Origin: an uncultured Kordia sp.
GTDB lineage: Bacteria; Bacteroidota; Bacteroidia; Flavobacteriales; Flavobacteriaceae
Direction: 5' to 3'
Length of the DNA stretch: 64,000 bases
Assembly (NCBI RefSeq): GCF_947489565.1
Contig: NZ_CANLEA010000001.1
Location: 124,001 to 188,000, forward strand
How positions within the stretch are numbered: the stretch's first letter is position 1; the number at the start of each line of letters is the position of its first letter. The position numbers and the translations under genes were made by a program. Below are positions 36,791-46,624 of this stretch, in pieces. The notes beneath the pieces were generated by a model. The model was not told the DNA's origin. It saw only the letters and a program-made list of their open reading frames with translations, and did not search any database.

Positions 36791-39653
36791 TGGTTGGTAG
36801 TGTGTTTTTAGAAATTTGAACAAGTGTGGTAATAAGAGTTGCGGCACTTGTGGTAAGTGCTGTACTGTCTATATTTTGTGTTTTTGCGTTGTAAATATTA
36901 GCATTGTACCAATCTACATATTGTGGAATTAGTGTTTTTAAATCATCTTTACTTGCGTACATCGGATTTGCTGTAATTTGAATTGGCAATTGACTGTCCA
37001 TAAAATAGGAGAGACGATGTTGCCAATCTGAAGCAATAATTTCTGGAATGTAATTTGGAAAAATCCAAAGCAATGTGTCTTCCAAAAATGGATCAGTGAT
37101 ATACATCGTATTTTCATTATTCCAGTTAACACTAGCAGTCCATGAATATCCTGTATTTTCAATCGCAGTAAATGTGGTGTCTTTAATCGTTGAACTTTCA
37201 ATTTTTGTGAGCGTGTATGCTGCATTAATGTTCGTTAAATACGTTTGAATATCTTGTGAATCCATCGTGTTTAACTTTGTTGAAAGCATGATGAAATCCA
37301 CATAATCTAACATCGTATCTAAACGATAATAAGTATTAGATATAGTATGTTCTTTAATATATATTTGAAAACTTCCCGATTGCAATAACAAGTTCGTTTC
37401 AATAGCAATCATGCCTTTTCGTTGGGTAAGTAGCCACAATACCATTTCGCTTTGCTGATATGAAAGCGTTAGCTCATCTTGTGTGGTAGTTTCTGGATCT
37501 AACTCTAAAACGCCTTGTACAAAATTGACGTAAAAAGGTTTTATCGTCAGCAACATTCCTAATTTCAGCGAAAGCGTGATATAATCTAAACTGTCTTGCG
37601 ATGTAATTTTCCCTTCTTCATTGATACGATTTGTATCAAAAACACCATTCTTTTTATAGGTTTGCGTTAATATTTTATGCAACTCTTTTTTGGTGTTATA
37701 TTTTGCTTTGGCAGTTTCAATTTTCTGTTGATTTTCGTCTAAAACATCTGCTAATTTTAGTTGTAAATCCGCTAGCGTTTCCGTGGAATTGATTTTGGAT
37801 AATTGATCAATAAGTTCAGATGTAATTTCTATAATAAAAGCGTTCAATTTGGTAGCTCCGATATTGTGATATGCTTTTACACGATTGTAAGATAATGCCG
37901 TTAAATTCTGTAAATACAGACTTTTAATAATGACACGATCTTTTAGGATATCGCCCGAATATACTGTTCCATATACAAGCGTATTCATTACTCTAGGAGA
38001 TTCGCCATGTCTTGCCAATAAATGATCGAGCAAATCGTCTCTGCGTTGTAAATTAATGGTGTCGTCTTCATTAATGATCAGCAAACCATACATATACGAG
38101 TTGTACGGATCTTCTTGATACGACACCCAATTTTTATGTGAGAGCGTAGCATCAGATTCGGATACAGGACCAAATTTAAAAATGCCGTTGTTTCGTAAAA
38201 GCGGTTCTACATTTGGTACACTTTGATATAATGATTGGTAAAAATAGGTTGGTGAAAATACTTCAAACGGAACAGGATATTTTGGATTCGCCTTTTCTTC
38301 CGCTGTTTTTGTATTGTAATAGTTTTCAAGATCAGCAGGATTTCCTGTGATGGAATTTTTGAATGAAAAAAGCTTATCAATGTTTGCCAATTGTGCAAAT
38401 TGATTGCTTAACATTTGATCAAATAAACTCAAATATCCTTTTAACTGTCGTGATTGCGCCATTTGGTACGCAGGCGTATTATCATTCGTAGCATTTAAGC
38501 CTACAGCATACGCTTCTGGAAATGTGTGCTGAATGGAATAATAGCTGGTAATATCTCTGTATTTTCCCGTTGGAAGCTTTGGCGCCATTTGTACAGACGC
38601 TACTTCATTGATTTGCGAACTTGCTTGCTGCATGTTTGCCAATTCATCTAATAAAGAAGTATTCAAAGATGCATTTAGGTCTTTACCTTCGGTACTTATT
38701 TGGAAGTTTGTATTGGTCACAAATGATTCAGAAAAATTGAATTTTAAGATTTCATTGTTCTCACAAGTTGCAGTGTCAGAAGTTGTACTATTATGTGTAA
38801 ACGAAACTCCTGAAATGGATTGTACACCTTCTACTCCTTGAATTAATTTGGTGATTTCAAAGGCTTGAATCGTATCTTTTTTGGGTTGAATACTTCCTGT
38901 TGAAATCCAACCATTATCTAAAGTCGGACCATTAAAAATATCATTGGTTTTTTCGCCTTCAACTTTCAATCGATCATAACCAGTTTGTACAACATCAGGA
39001 AAAATATAATCTGTGATGGATTGCATGATTTCTGGCAGAATTGTATGCAAATCGTATCCAGATGCAATGGCAAGCTTTCCGCTAATTATATATTCTTTCC
39101 CAATAAGCGTTTGTGGTTTTAAGAATAACTCACTTACGTTTCTGCAACTATTTAGCAAGTAAAAAGTTTCAGTCTCATTCGCTTGGTTAATCGTTGTTAT
39201 GTCATCATCTGTAGTAGCATTTTCATAACTATTAGGATTTAATAATAAATACACTTCATACACGCCACTTACAAAAGGAAATGCCAAGGTTGTTGGTTGT
39301 ATAAGCACATTTTTGACATTTGCAATTTGATCAATTACATACTTCACATAATCGTCAATAGTAATTGGTGACGTTGTTAAAATGTTCTGTGGTAAATAAA
39401 ATTGATTGTCCACAGTTAAATCGCCACTTTTTTGTGTCAAAATATCCTTCATGGAGAAGTTTCCACAATAACCTAGTTCAGTAAATGCATATAATAATTG
39501 TTCCAAAATTGTCACACCAGGATCACTTGAGTTTAAGTTGGTCCATTCCATGCCACTATGCTCTTGGATATATGCAAAAGCCTCTGCTTTCAGCGCTTTA
39601 AAATCAAGCTCCAAAGGAAGTTGTCCGTCTACTATGTAGTTTTCCTGTGTCAT
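36783..39653 (-). CDS. Large baseplate wedge protein (Afp12-like)
   Basis: 956 residues. The N-terminal SSDPGVTILEQLLYAFTELGY is the usual opening of baseplate J/gp6-like wedge proteins in eCIS. The rest is mixed alpha/beta with no signal peptide. It begins within the last codon of the 1411-aa gene (4-nt overlap), so the two are translationally coupled and probably form the paired wedge subunits (Afp11/Afp12 equivalents) that ring the spike. Confidence 0.83.
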   Translation of the reverse strand: MTQENYIVDGQLPLELDFKALKAEAFAYIQEHSGMEWTNLNSSDPGVTILEQLLYAFTELGYCGNFSMKDILTQKSGDLTVDNQFYLPQNILTTSPITIDDYVKYVIDQIANVKNVLIQPTTLAFPFVSGVYEVYLLLNPNSYENATTDDDITTINQANETETFYLLNSCRNVSELFLKPQTLIGKEYIISGKLAIASGYDLHTILPEIMQSITDYIFPDVVQTGYDRLKVEGEKTNDIFNGPTLDNGWISTGSIQPKKDTIQAFEITKLIQGVEGVQSISGVSFTHNSTTSDTATCENNEILKFNFSESFVTNTNFQISTEGKDLNASLNTSLLDELANMQQASSQINEVASVQMAPKLPTGKYRDITSYYSIQHTFPEAYAVGLNATNDNTPAYQMAQSRQLKGYLSLFDQMLSNQFAQLANIDKLFSFKNSITGNPADLENYYNTKTAEEKANPKYPVPFEVFSPTYFYQSLYQSVPNVEPLLRNNGIFKFGPVSESDATLSHKNWVSYQEDPYNSYMYGLLIINEDDTINLQRRDDLLDHLLARHGESPRVMNTLVYGTVYSGDILKDRVIIKSLYLQNLTALSYNRVKAYHNIGATKLNAFIIEITSELIDQLSKINSTETLADLQLKLADVLDENQQKIETAKAKYNTKKELHKILTQTYKKNGVFDTNRINEEGKITSQDSLDYITLSLKLGMLLTIKPFYVNFVQGVLELDPETTTQDELTLSYQQSEMVLWLLTQRKGMIAIETNLLLQSGSFQIYIKEHTISNTYYRLDTMLDYVDFIMLSTKLNTMDSQDIQTYLTNINAAYTLTKIESSTIKDTTFTAIENTGYSWTASVNWNNENTMYITDPFLEDTLLWIFPNYIPEIIASDWQHRLSYFMDSQLPIQITANPMYASKDDLKTLIPQYVDWYNANIYNAKTQNIDSTALTTSAATLITTLVQISKNTLPTNA

Positions 39654-42600
39654 AAATGATACTTGATTAAACTGTTTTTTGTGGTATTATTTAAGGATGG
39701 AACTAAAATGCTTCCGTCTCCTTGTGAAACTTCTTGTATGCTTTCTTGATAGTTGATGTTTCCTGTGCTAAAATCTTTCGTGCCTATTTGAAAAGAAAGA
39801 TTATTGATCTCCAAAATGCTATCGTACGTATTGATAAATGCGGAGAGTTGCGCAGTGTTCAATCCGCTATCAATGGTCAACTGTGATTGTGCACTTGTGA
39901 TCCAAGGAGCTAGGAAAATATTGATTCCGTCATTCACTTCTTTTTCAACAGTAGTCACATCTTGATCCGATTGTACGGTAATATCACCTGTGATTTTTAC
40001 ATAATTCAATTCAAAATTCTCTACTGCTACTTTTATAAATGCTGAAACACGTTCGGTGATGTATTTTTGAATATCTAATTCATAACATTCGCTTAAAAGC
40101 GGTACAAAAGCATTGGTATCGCTCGCGTCAGCAACTCTTTTGACTACATATGTAAATACTTGATTGGATGATTTTTTATAGATTGATTTTGAATAGTATA
40201 CTTCCTGAAATTGCAATCGGATAGTATTAAAATAATCTTCCATCGTCACCAATCGATCTTTCGTTTTGAGACGTGTACTCACACGTGAATTCATATGAAA
40301 ATTCGTTTCTGCAGCTTTCCCACCAAACGACGGAAAAGGTTGTACCGTAGCTCCAATTTGCGGAATTGCGGTTTGCGGCGTTGTAATTACATCAGCAGCA
40401 ATTTGCGGTGTCGTGGTCGAAAAATCATTCTTTGCGACAATGCGCTGCAATGTGAATCCGTTGGTTTTTAAAAACGAAGTTTCTGGGAAACTATCCGGAT
40501 TATTTGTGGTGCCAATGGCAATCCAATAGTTATTTCCTGCAATTGTGGTATGTTCTGTAGCAATATCATCAGGAATATTGATTGTAATGATTCCGGAACA
40601 GGTAAAATTATTCGTGCTATCTTCAATAGACGTTAGCGTTTTCCAACCATCTGTACTCAAATAAGTATAGCTCACATTTTTAGTGGTCAGTACTTTTTCG
40701 GTGTATGCACGTGCCAATTCAAAATAAAAACTCACTTTGGCAGGCACAATTAGGTCTTGTAATTCTAAATATAATTGTCCTTTTGTGGCAAAGCTTGGTA
40801 CTAAAGGTATTGCAGTTAGCGGAATGATTTTTCCGTTTTCATCTCTGGCTGGCGAACTTCCAAAAGTTGTGTTTTTAGTATCAATTTTTTCTTCCAAAGT
40901 AGTATCATACACTTTATAATTCTCAAAAGGTGTATTGTAAAAACATTGTAGTGGATAGCTTTGTTCGTTTGTAGAAAAATCATAACTAACTGAAGCAGTA
41001 TAATTTCCCTCAAAAACGCTTACCATGGGAACAAACGGAATGTTTGCCGGCGCAGCTAAATCTTGTGAATCATTCGGTTTTTTTATTTTTTCAGCGATCA
41101 CTTCTGCATTAAACAATGCAATGGCCGCGACTACGTTTCCGTATAATGCTGTTCCAAAACCATAGGTTGGATCTGATAATTTCATCTTCAAAAATCCAGT
41201 AACAGTTTTGTCTGTAAGTTGCAATGGTGTTTGCTGTAATGTTGGATCAACGCTTGCAGGATCGAGATTCATTCCGGAAAAATCAAACGTACGAGACGAA
41301 GGAATAGTCGTTGTATCTGTGGTTGATGAAAAGAATAAATTTTCTTCAGTAATTGATGAAACTGAATTTCCATTCACGATACTATTAAAGCTTTCCCAAA
41401 CACCATTTTGTAAACGTTGAAAATCTACTAAAAATGAAGTATTAGAGAATTCAAAAGTATCAGTGGTATCCGTCGCTAATCCGGTATTTTTATCTTTACT
41501 AAAGATTCCAGTTATTTTTTTGAAGAGCGATTTATTTTCTTGAATGTTGGTTGAAAGCGCCGTGTTTTGAGCGTCTTTAATTTCTTGTGAAACCGTAGTT
41601 TTGGTATTGTCAATCTCGTTTAAAATATTCGTTTTAGCAGTGTTTACAGTATCTGAGTCTACTTTATTGGCAGTTTGCATATTTGTAATCAACTCATTTT
41701 GAGTACTTGTAATTGCCGTAAGCATTTCAGTATTCAAACCCTTTATTTCGCTGACAAGATCGCCAGCTGCCGCTGCTTTTTTGTCTAATTTTTGTGCTTG
41801 TTTGTCTACAAGTTCAGCAAGATCTGTTTGATTTTTTTGAATTAATGAAACAGCATCTGCTACCGTTTTTTTACGCAATACTTTTTTGAACAATTGCTCT
41901 TCCGATTTGGTGACATCATCGTAAAATGAATTTTGCAAATTGTTAATTTTTTTGATGATAGATTTCAACTCATCCACATCTACAGTAGTACCAGAGTATG
42001 CGCCTTTTAAGTAATTATTGTACGCGTCATAATAGGTGTTAAAGTCAAAATCACTATCAAATGGATTCCACGTCAACGTAAAATCGATATCTTGAACAGG
42101 TTTACTAAATACTTCTGCATTTCCCACCATAAAGTTTTGATTCACTTTTGGTGCCGCGCCTAATAGTTGAAAAGGTTTTTTTGGATTTAATTGCCCAAAA
42201 TCGTTATACAATTGAAAGTTTTGCAAACCATACACCTCAACGTCAATAGATAATGTTTTGATTTGCGGCGGATTTGCCAATACTTCAAATTCTGAAAAAA
42301 GCATTTTAAACAATGGCCATTCGCAGGTATATCCATCAGGATTTTTCTTAAAGGCTGTAATGGCAGGATCGGTTTGAAGTAAGGTAATGGTCATTTTCAA
42401 ATTGCGATCAATAGTCATAGGCAATTTGTACGTTGGCGTCGTAAAGTCGAGATCTACTTGACTGCTTGGAATTTCGAACCACGCTTTTTCAGTACTGAAA
42501 TAGTAGCTGGTTTGCTCTTGAAGAATAGATGAAAAGGTAGAACTTGAAAATGTAAAGTTTAACGTAATTACTCTCGATTCAGCTTCTGTCAAGTAAAACA

Positions 42601-43885
42601 TTGGCGAACCAAAAGTCATTGCCATCGTTTTAGGATCTTCCGTTTGTGGCAATTGTGTTCCGAAAGTTTTCCAAGTTTTTACCGCGCCATCTTCATCTTT
42701 GCTGACTTCATTTACGGGCGGTAATTTTTGTAAATACAATTCGGAATTATAGGTGTTTACTACAGTTTGTGATATAGTATACGCATTTGCAATTTTAGCG
42801 GGATTCATGGAAACCTTGTTTGTGGTTTCAAATAAAATGGGCTGCTTGTCTGCGTCAACTCCAGCCGTAAATATTGTTGCTTTAGGTAATTGAAACGTCG
42901 CTGTTTTTTTGGATAAATTACTACTTGCAAAAACTGTATCGGGTGTAACACTGTTTGGAAATTGCTTTAAAATATCACTGTAATAAAAATTCAAATGCTT
43001 TTTTGACAACGAATTGAATTGCTTCTGGTAAATTTTTAGCAAACTTGTAAATGTTCTTAGCAACATTGTATCTGGGAAACTTCCAGGTGTATTTTGTAAG
43101 GTATCCAATTCGGTATCGGCATACGAAATGCATTTGCTGTAAAAAGAAAATACTTTTTTCCCTGTAGTATATAAGCAATTATACAAATCATCTTGCGTAA
43201 GATTTTCAATATAAAAACAGTCTTCATCAGGAGCATTTTTACAAGGTGACATTGGCAATCCTAAAACAGTCCAATATGGCGATTCACCTTTGTGTACATT
43301 CCATATTTTTTTATCATAATTTTCAAAGGCGTACTGATTTACATTTTGAATGCCGGGAATATTTGGCGTTGTATGTGGTGCTTTTTGATAATTGTACAAT
43401 TGTTCTCGTAAGTCCAATATTGACCATAATATCAAGCCATATGTGTCTTTTACACTATTGATGATATAAGTTTTCAAGTTATATTCAATAGTGGATTCAT
43501 TCATATAATGTGTCCAACGTTCTATCACTTGAAACGTGTAGCTCAATTGATCAAAAAGTTGATTAAAAGCATTGGAAATAAAGTCACTCAAGGACGTATT
43601 CGAAATTACTTTTTTCAGTTGCAAACAGGTATTTATAAATAGCGAATACGCTTTTTGGAAAGGTGTTTTTGCAATTGAAGCTACTAAAAACACAGGATCT
43701 TTCAACAAAAAAGGCGACCAGTTTCCGTTGATAGTATTGGTTCGATCATAAAAATTAAACAAGGTGGCAAATTCGGCAAGCAAACGCAAATTGTCAGTTT
43801 CCGTTCTGCTATCTACCAAACCAGTACTTGGCACTAGCGATTTTTCTAGTGAAAGCATTGCCATATGTTGATCGAATTGACTCAT
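39650..43885 (-). CDS. Very large baseplate J-type protein (Afp11-like)
   Basis: 1411 residues, larger than the Afp11 homologues I know. About 640-800 is a predicted coiled-coil insertion (repeated TAKTNILNEIDNTKTTVSQ-type heptads). The C-terminal part has HMNSRVSTRLKTKDRLVTMEDY followed by strands and alpha/beta near 1260-1400, like baseplate J/gp47 C-terminal domains. It lies 3 nt after the gp25 gene. The coiled-coil insertion is unusual for a wedge protein and might project from the baseplate. Confidence 0.83.
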   Translation of the reverse strand: MSQFDQHMAMLSLEKSLVPSTGLVDSRTETDNLRLLAEFATLFNFYDRTNTINGNWSPFLLKDPVFLVASIAKTPFQKAYSLFINTCLQLKKVISNTSLSDFISNAFNQLFDQLSYTFQVIERWTHYMNESTIEYNLKTYIINSVKDTYGLILWSILDLREQLYNYQKAPHTTPNIPGIQNVNQYAFENYDKKIWNVHKGESPYWTVLGLPMSPCKNAPDEDCFYIENLTQDDLYNCLYTTGKKVFSFYSKCISYADTELDTLQNTPGSFPDTMLLRTFTSLLKIYQKQFNSLSKKHLNFYYSDILKQFPNSVTPDTVFASSNLSKKTATFQLPKATIFTAGVDADKQPILFETTNKVSMNPAKIANAYTISQTVVNTYNSELYLQKLPPVNEVSKDEDGAVKTWKTFGTQLPQTEDPKTMAMTFGSPMFYLTEAESRVITLNFTFSSSTFSSILQEQTSYYFSTEKAWFEIPSSQVDLDFTTPTYKLPMTIDRNLKMTITLLQTDPAITAFKKNPDGYTCEWPLFKMLFSEFEVLANPPQIKTLSIDVEVYGLQNFQLYNDFGQLNPKKPFQLLGAAPKVNQNFMVGNAEVFSKPVQDIDFTLTWNPFDSDFDFNTYYDAYNNYLKGAYSGTTVDVDELKSIIKKINNLQNSFYDDVTKSEEQLFKKVLRKKTVADAVSLIQKNQTDLAELVDKQAQKLDKKAAAAGDLVSEIKGLNTEMLTAITSTQNELITNMQTANKVDSDTVNTAKTNILNEIDNTKTTVSQEIKDAQNTALSTNIQENKSLFKKITGIFSKDKNTGLATDTTDTFEFSNTSFLVDFQRLQNGVWESFNSIVNGNSVSSITEENLFFSSTTDTTTIPSSRTFDFSGMNLDPASVDPTLQQTPLQLTDKTVTGFLKMKLSDPTYGFGTALYGNVVAAIALFNAEVIAEKIKKPNDSQDLAAPANIPFVPMVSVFEGNYTASVSYDFSTNEQSYPLQCFYNTPFENYKVYDTTLEEKIDTKNTTFGSSPARDENGKIIPLTAIPLVPSFATKGQLYLELQDLIVPAKVSFYFELARAYTEKVLTTKNVSYTYLSTDGWKTLTSIEDSTNNFTCSGIITINIPDDIATEHTTIAGNNYWIAIGTTNNPDSFPETSFLKTNGFTLQRIVAKNDFSTTTPQIAADVITTPQTAIPQIGATVQPFPSFGGKAAETNFHMNSRVSTRLKTKDRLVTMEDYFNTIRLQFQEVYYSKSIYKKSSNQVFTYVVKRVADASDTNAFVPLLSECYELDIQKYITERVSAFIKVAVENFELNYVKITGDITVQSDQDVTTVEKEVNDGINIFLAPWITSAQSQLTIDSGLNTAQLSAFINTYDSILEINNLSFQIGTKDFSTGNINYQESIQEVSQGDGSILVPSLNNTTKNSLIKYHL

Positions 43886-43888
43886 GTA

Positions 43889-44317
43889 TTATCGTTGTAA
43901 ATTGGTTCCTTCTTTTATGTAAAAAGGATACACATAATTGTGTCTTGTGTTGGTTTGATTGTAGAGATAATCAATAGTTACTTCTACCAAACCATTTTGT
44001 AAATCTGCAAATGCTACATTTACAGCTAATACTTTTATTCTAGGTTCGTTGTTTAAGAGTGATGTTTTGACGGCTTCTCTTATTTCACCTTGTAATGTTG
44101 GACGCATATCTCTAAAGAAAAACGTCTGTAATCCGGAACCAAATTGTGGCGAAAATGGGCGTTCGCCAAAGGTGGTTTTCATGATCAAATCGATCATATC
44201 ATTAATATTCGTTTCATACTTTGAGAGTTGCAGTTGATGATTTTCCGCAGAAAATGTCACCGGAAATGACCAACCAGAACCTAGAAACTCTTTTTGTATG
44301 TTTTCTGTTCTATCCAC
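43889..44317 (-). CDS. gp25/GPW-like baseplate protein (Afp9-like)
   Basis: 142 residues. FGERPFSPQFGSGLQTFFF followed by an EIREAVKTSLLNNEPRI helix and ITIDYLYNQTN-type strands match the GPW/gp25 family. T4 gp25 starts sheath polymerisation on the baseplate, and this protein is expected to do the same here. It overlaps the PAAR gene by 8 nt. Confidence 0.92.
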   Translation of the reverse strand: MDRTENIQKEFLGSGWSFPVTFSAENHQLQLSKYETNINDMIDLIMKTTFGERPFSPQFGSGLQTFFFRDMRPTLQGEIREAVKTSLLNNEPRIKVLAVNVAFADLQNGLVEVTIDYLYNQTNTRHNYVYPFYIKEGTNLQR

Positions 44318-44612
44318 CGATCATTACTGTAAAGTCTCCCAAAACAATTGATCCGCCATGTGCGGTAGAATCTCCCATTCGCGCGGCTGGCATTCCGCCA
44401 ATCATAACGGTTGCTGAACCTTGTACTATGGAATCTGGTGGTCCAACGCATACAAGCATATCACCAACGACTGCGGCTGGTAAACTGCCAATAAGCACTG
44501 TTGGTATTCCAGGTCCGGTAATAGGCCCGCCAACATGCGGAATCGGTGATGGAACCGCCGGTGTTTGCATCGGACATTCATGAAAATCGGTTAATCTTGC
44601 TGCTGGTGGCAT
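44310..44612 (-). CDS. PAAR-domain spike tip (Afp10-like)
   Basis: 100 residues, Gly/Pro-rich beta repeats. PAAR-type zinc ligands appear as His in DFHECP, PHVGGP, Cys in MLVCVGPP and His in TAHGGS. PAAR proteins form the cone that sharpens the spike encoded upstream. The start at 44612 lies 13 nt from the end of a (TTGTTAG)n array, an unusual arrangement that may affect expression. Confidence 0.93.
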   Translation of the reverse strand: MPPAARLTDFHECPMQTPAVPSPIPHVGGPITGPGIPTVLIGSLPAAVVGDMLVCVGPPDSIVQGSATVMIGGMPAARMGDSTAHGGSIVLGDFTVMIGG

Positions 44613-44624
44613 AGTTCTTTATTT

Positions 44625-44704
44625 TTGTTAGTTGTTAGTTGTTAGTTGTTAGTTGTTAGTTGTTAGTTGTTAGTTGTTAGTTGTTAGTTGTTAGTTGTTA
44701 GTTG
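44625..44704. repeat. Heptanucleotide array (TTGTTAG)11 plus 3 nt
   Basis: Eleven perfect, uninterrupted copies of a 7-mer followed by TTG, between the spike gene (ends 44820) and the PAAR start (44612). Read on the coding strand it is (CTAACAA)n just before the PAAR start. Perfect unit identity suggests recent slippage. Because 7 is not a multiple of 3 and the array is outside the CDS, changes would alter spacing, not frame. Confidence 0.97.
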
Positions 44705-44819
44705 GGTTTTCCAAGTACTTCTCGATACTAAATTTCTACGAAATTTCACTCGAAGTGACGTTTTGTTAGCCAATGGTTCTTAGGTTAATACCCAAGACCT
44801 AATACCCAAAACCCAATAC
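44705..44819. other. Intergenic degenerate repeats between spike and PAAR genes
   Basis: Contains a short inverted element (tctcgatac ... ctcgaagtgacg), similar in flavour to REP-like DNA, and near-repeats of ATACCCAA (taatacccaagac, taatacccaaaac, caatacctaa). No coding sequence seen. It is the longest gap inside an otherwise tightly packed operon. Confidence 0.5.
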
Positions 44820-46619
44820 CTAATTAATCATCACCATGGCTCCTTTAATGGTCGTTTGTGTTCCACCTTGAAGTGAAGCAGTCATACTTCCTTCCGCAGA
44901 ATATTCCATGTCTGCCGTTTCTTTAATATTCATTCCTTTGATTTGAACATCGCCGCTGGAAGATTCAATAGTAACTCCCATATCTCCTTGTAATGTTAGG
45001 TTTTGAGATGCTTGTATTGTAATGTCTTTATCACTTTTGATGGTAATTCCACTTTCCGACATGACAATGCTGTTATTGTTTTGATCTTGAATGGTGATTT
45101 GTTTGTCTTCATCACTAAAAATTGCCTTGTTTTCACTTGGTGTTTGTAGCGTTAAGACTTTATTTTCATCATCAAATTGAATATTGATTCCCGATTTAGA
45201 TACAAATGCTTTTATTGTATTCTCCTCGTTTGGATCTAAACCATCAAACGGTTTGTTACTAGATGAACTGTACATGCTTCCCAAAATGATTGGATAGCGA
45301 GGATCTTCATTCAAAAATCCAACAACAACTTCATCACCAACTTCTGGCATAAAGAATGCTCCTGCACCAGAAGTGGAGTAGAAGTTTGTTAAGCGTGCCC
45401 ACAAACCTTCTCCATTTGGATCAAATAGTGGAATATCAACTAATACACGATATTGACTGTCTGGATCTTCATACATTTGCTTTACCGTAGCATTGAATAA
45501 TCCTTGTGCGCCGGGTAATAATCCAGCAGCTGGTGGCGCCATTACATCAGGCTCTTCTGTAAACCAAATTGGAGATAAGCCAACTGAAACTTCGGTTGTC
45601 CAGTTTCCATGACCAATGAAATGATGTACATTTGAAATGATGTGATCGCCATTAAAACGATCGCCCAATCCAGCAAGCGTAATGTATTTTCCCGGATCGA
45701 CTAAGTTGCTTCCTTGAAATTTTACATCTCCTTGAATTTTAGCATACGCACTTTTTACCAAAGCTGCTTTTGACCAATTTGTCAAATCCGTTGCTTCTAA
45801 TGGAGCCGTACTTTGCAAGTCATATTCTGAAAGTCCTACTACTTCTGAAAGTGTGGAAGACGATAAATTCCCAGGTCCGTCATAACTACTAGAGGCTTCT
45901 CCCGAAGCGGTTGCTTGTTGGGTATAATCCCAAGAAGTTGCTTTGGCAGAACCTAATTGCGTTACGGAGTTTAAGGAAGCATTAAATTCTAACAAATTGT
46001 CTCCATAAGTAATCTGTAATACAGAAGTTGTATCATTATCAGGCGGAAATACCGATACAGTTCCATTAAGTGTCGTCACAATCATTCCGTTGGTTTCTGC
46101 TCTTGCGAGTAAAAAATCCCAATCGGTTGCATAGTATTGTACTTGTTCTGGCCATTGTGTTTCGGTAGCAGTTACATCTGCGGTTAATCCACTATAATTT
46201 CCAATAATGGTGCTCATAATGTCACTGTCTTTTTGCTCTGAATAGGTGAGACTTTTACGTCCCACAATCATTTTTACAGCTTCATCACGACATTCAACAA
46301 TCAATACCGAACCTTCTGCACCATGCACACGAATGCTTTGCTTGGTGATGATTCCTTTGAAAATAGTTTCGTTGGTAGAATCGTATCCAGCTTCAATGGT
46401 AATGGTATTTCCAGGAACAAATGTGCTTGACGAACTTACGTCGAAGGTTTCCGTAGCGGGACTTCCATCAAGGATGACGAGCTTTGCTATCGAAATTCGA
46501 TTCACTCCTTTTTCTACCTCAAAAGACTGTACGTCCATGGCGTCTGGAATAGTATTTCCGTTGGTTTTGATATCGAAGGTGACTAAACCGCCACTCTCTA
46601 TGGATGTTGGTGCACTCAT
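44820..46619 (-). CDS. VgrG/Afp8-like spike protein
   Basis: 599 residues. N-terminal gp27-like domains lead into an OB-fold at about 375-450 (VLVDIPLFDPNGEGLWARL, VGDEVVVGFLNEDPRYPI, LGSMYSSS), then a C-terminal repetitive beta-helix of short GITIKSDKDITIQ-type strands. This is the gp27-gp5 fusion layout of VgrG and Afp8 without a lysozyme domain. It would form the central trimeric spike, capped by PAAR. It follows the LysM protein by 5 nt. Confidence 0.95.
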   Translation of the reverse strand: MSAPTSIESGGLVTFDIKTNGNTIPDAMDVQSFEVEKGVNRISIAKLVILDGSPATETFDVSSSSTFVPGNTITIEAGYDSTNETIFKGIITKQSIRVHGAEGSVLIVECRDEAVKMIVGRKSLTYSEQKDSDIMSTIIGNYSGLTADVTATETQWPEQVQYYATDWDFLLARAETNGMIVTTLNGTVSVFPPDNDTTSVLQITYGDNLLEFNASLNSVTQLGSAKATSWDYTQQATASGEASSSYDGPGNLSSSTLSEVVGLSEYDLQSTAPLEATDLTNWSKAALVKSAYAKIQGDVKFQGSNLVDPGKYITLAGLGDRFNGDHIISNVHHFIGHGNWTTEVSVGLSPIWFTEEPDVMAPPAAGLLPGAQGLFNATVKQMYEDPDSQYRVLVDIPLFDPNGEGLWARLTNFYSTSGAGAFFMPEVGDEVVVGFLNEDPRYPIILGSMYSSSSNKPFDGLDPNEENTIKAFVSKSGINIQFDDENKVLTLQTPSENKAIFSDEDKQITIQDQNNNSIVMSESGITIKSDKDITIQASQNLTLQGDMGVTIESSSGDVQIKGMNIKETADMEYSAEGSMTASLQGGTQTTIKGAMVMIN

Positions 46620-46624
46620 GTAAT

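Noticed and set aside
44625-44704. CRISPR-like repeat array
   Set aside because: Units are 7 nt with no spacers; this is a simple tandem repeat.
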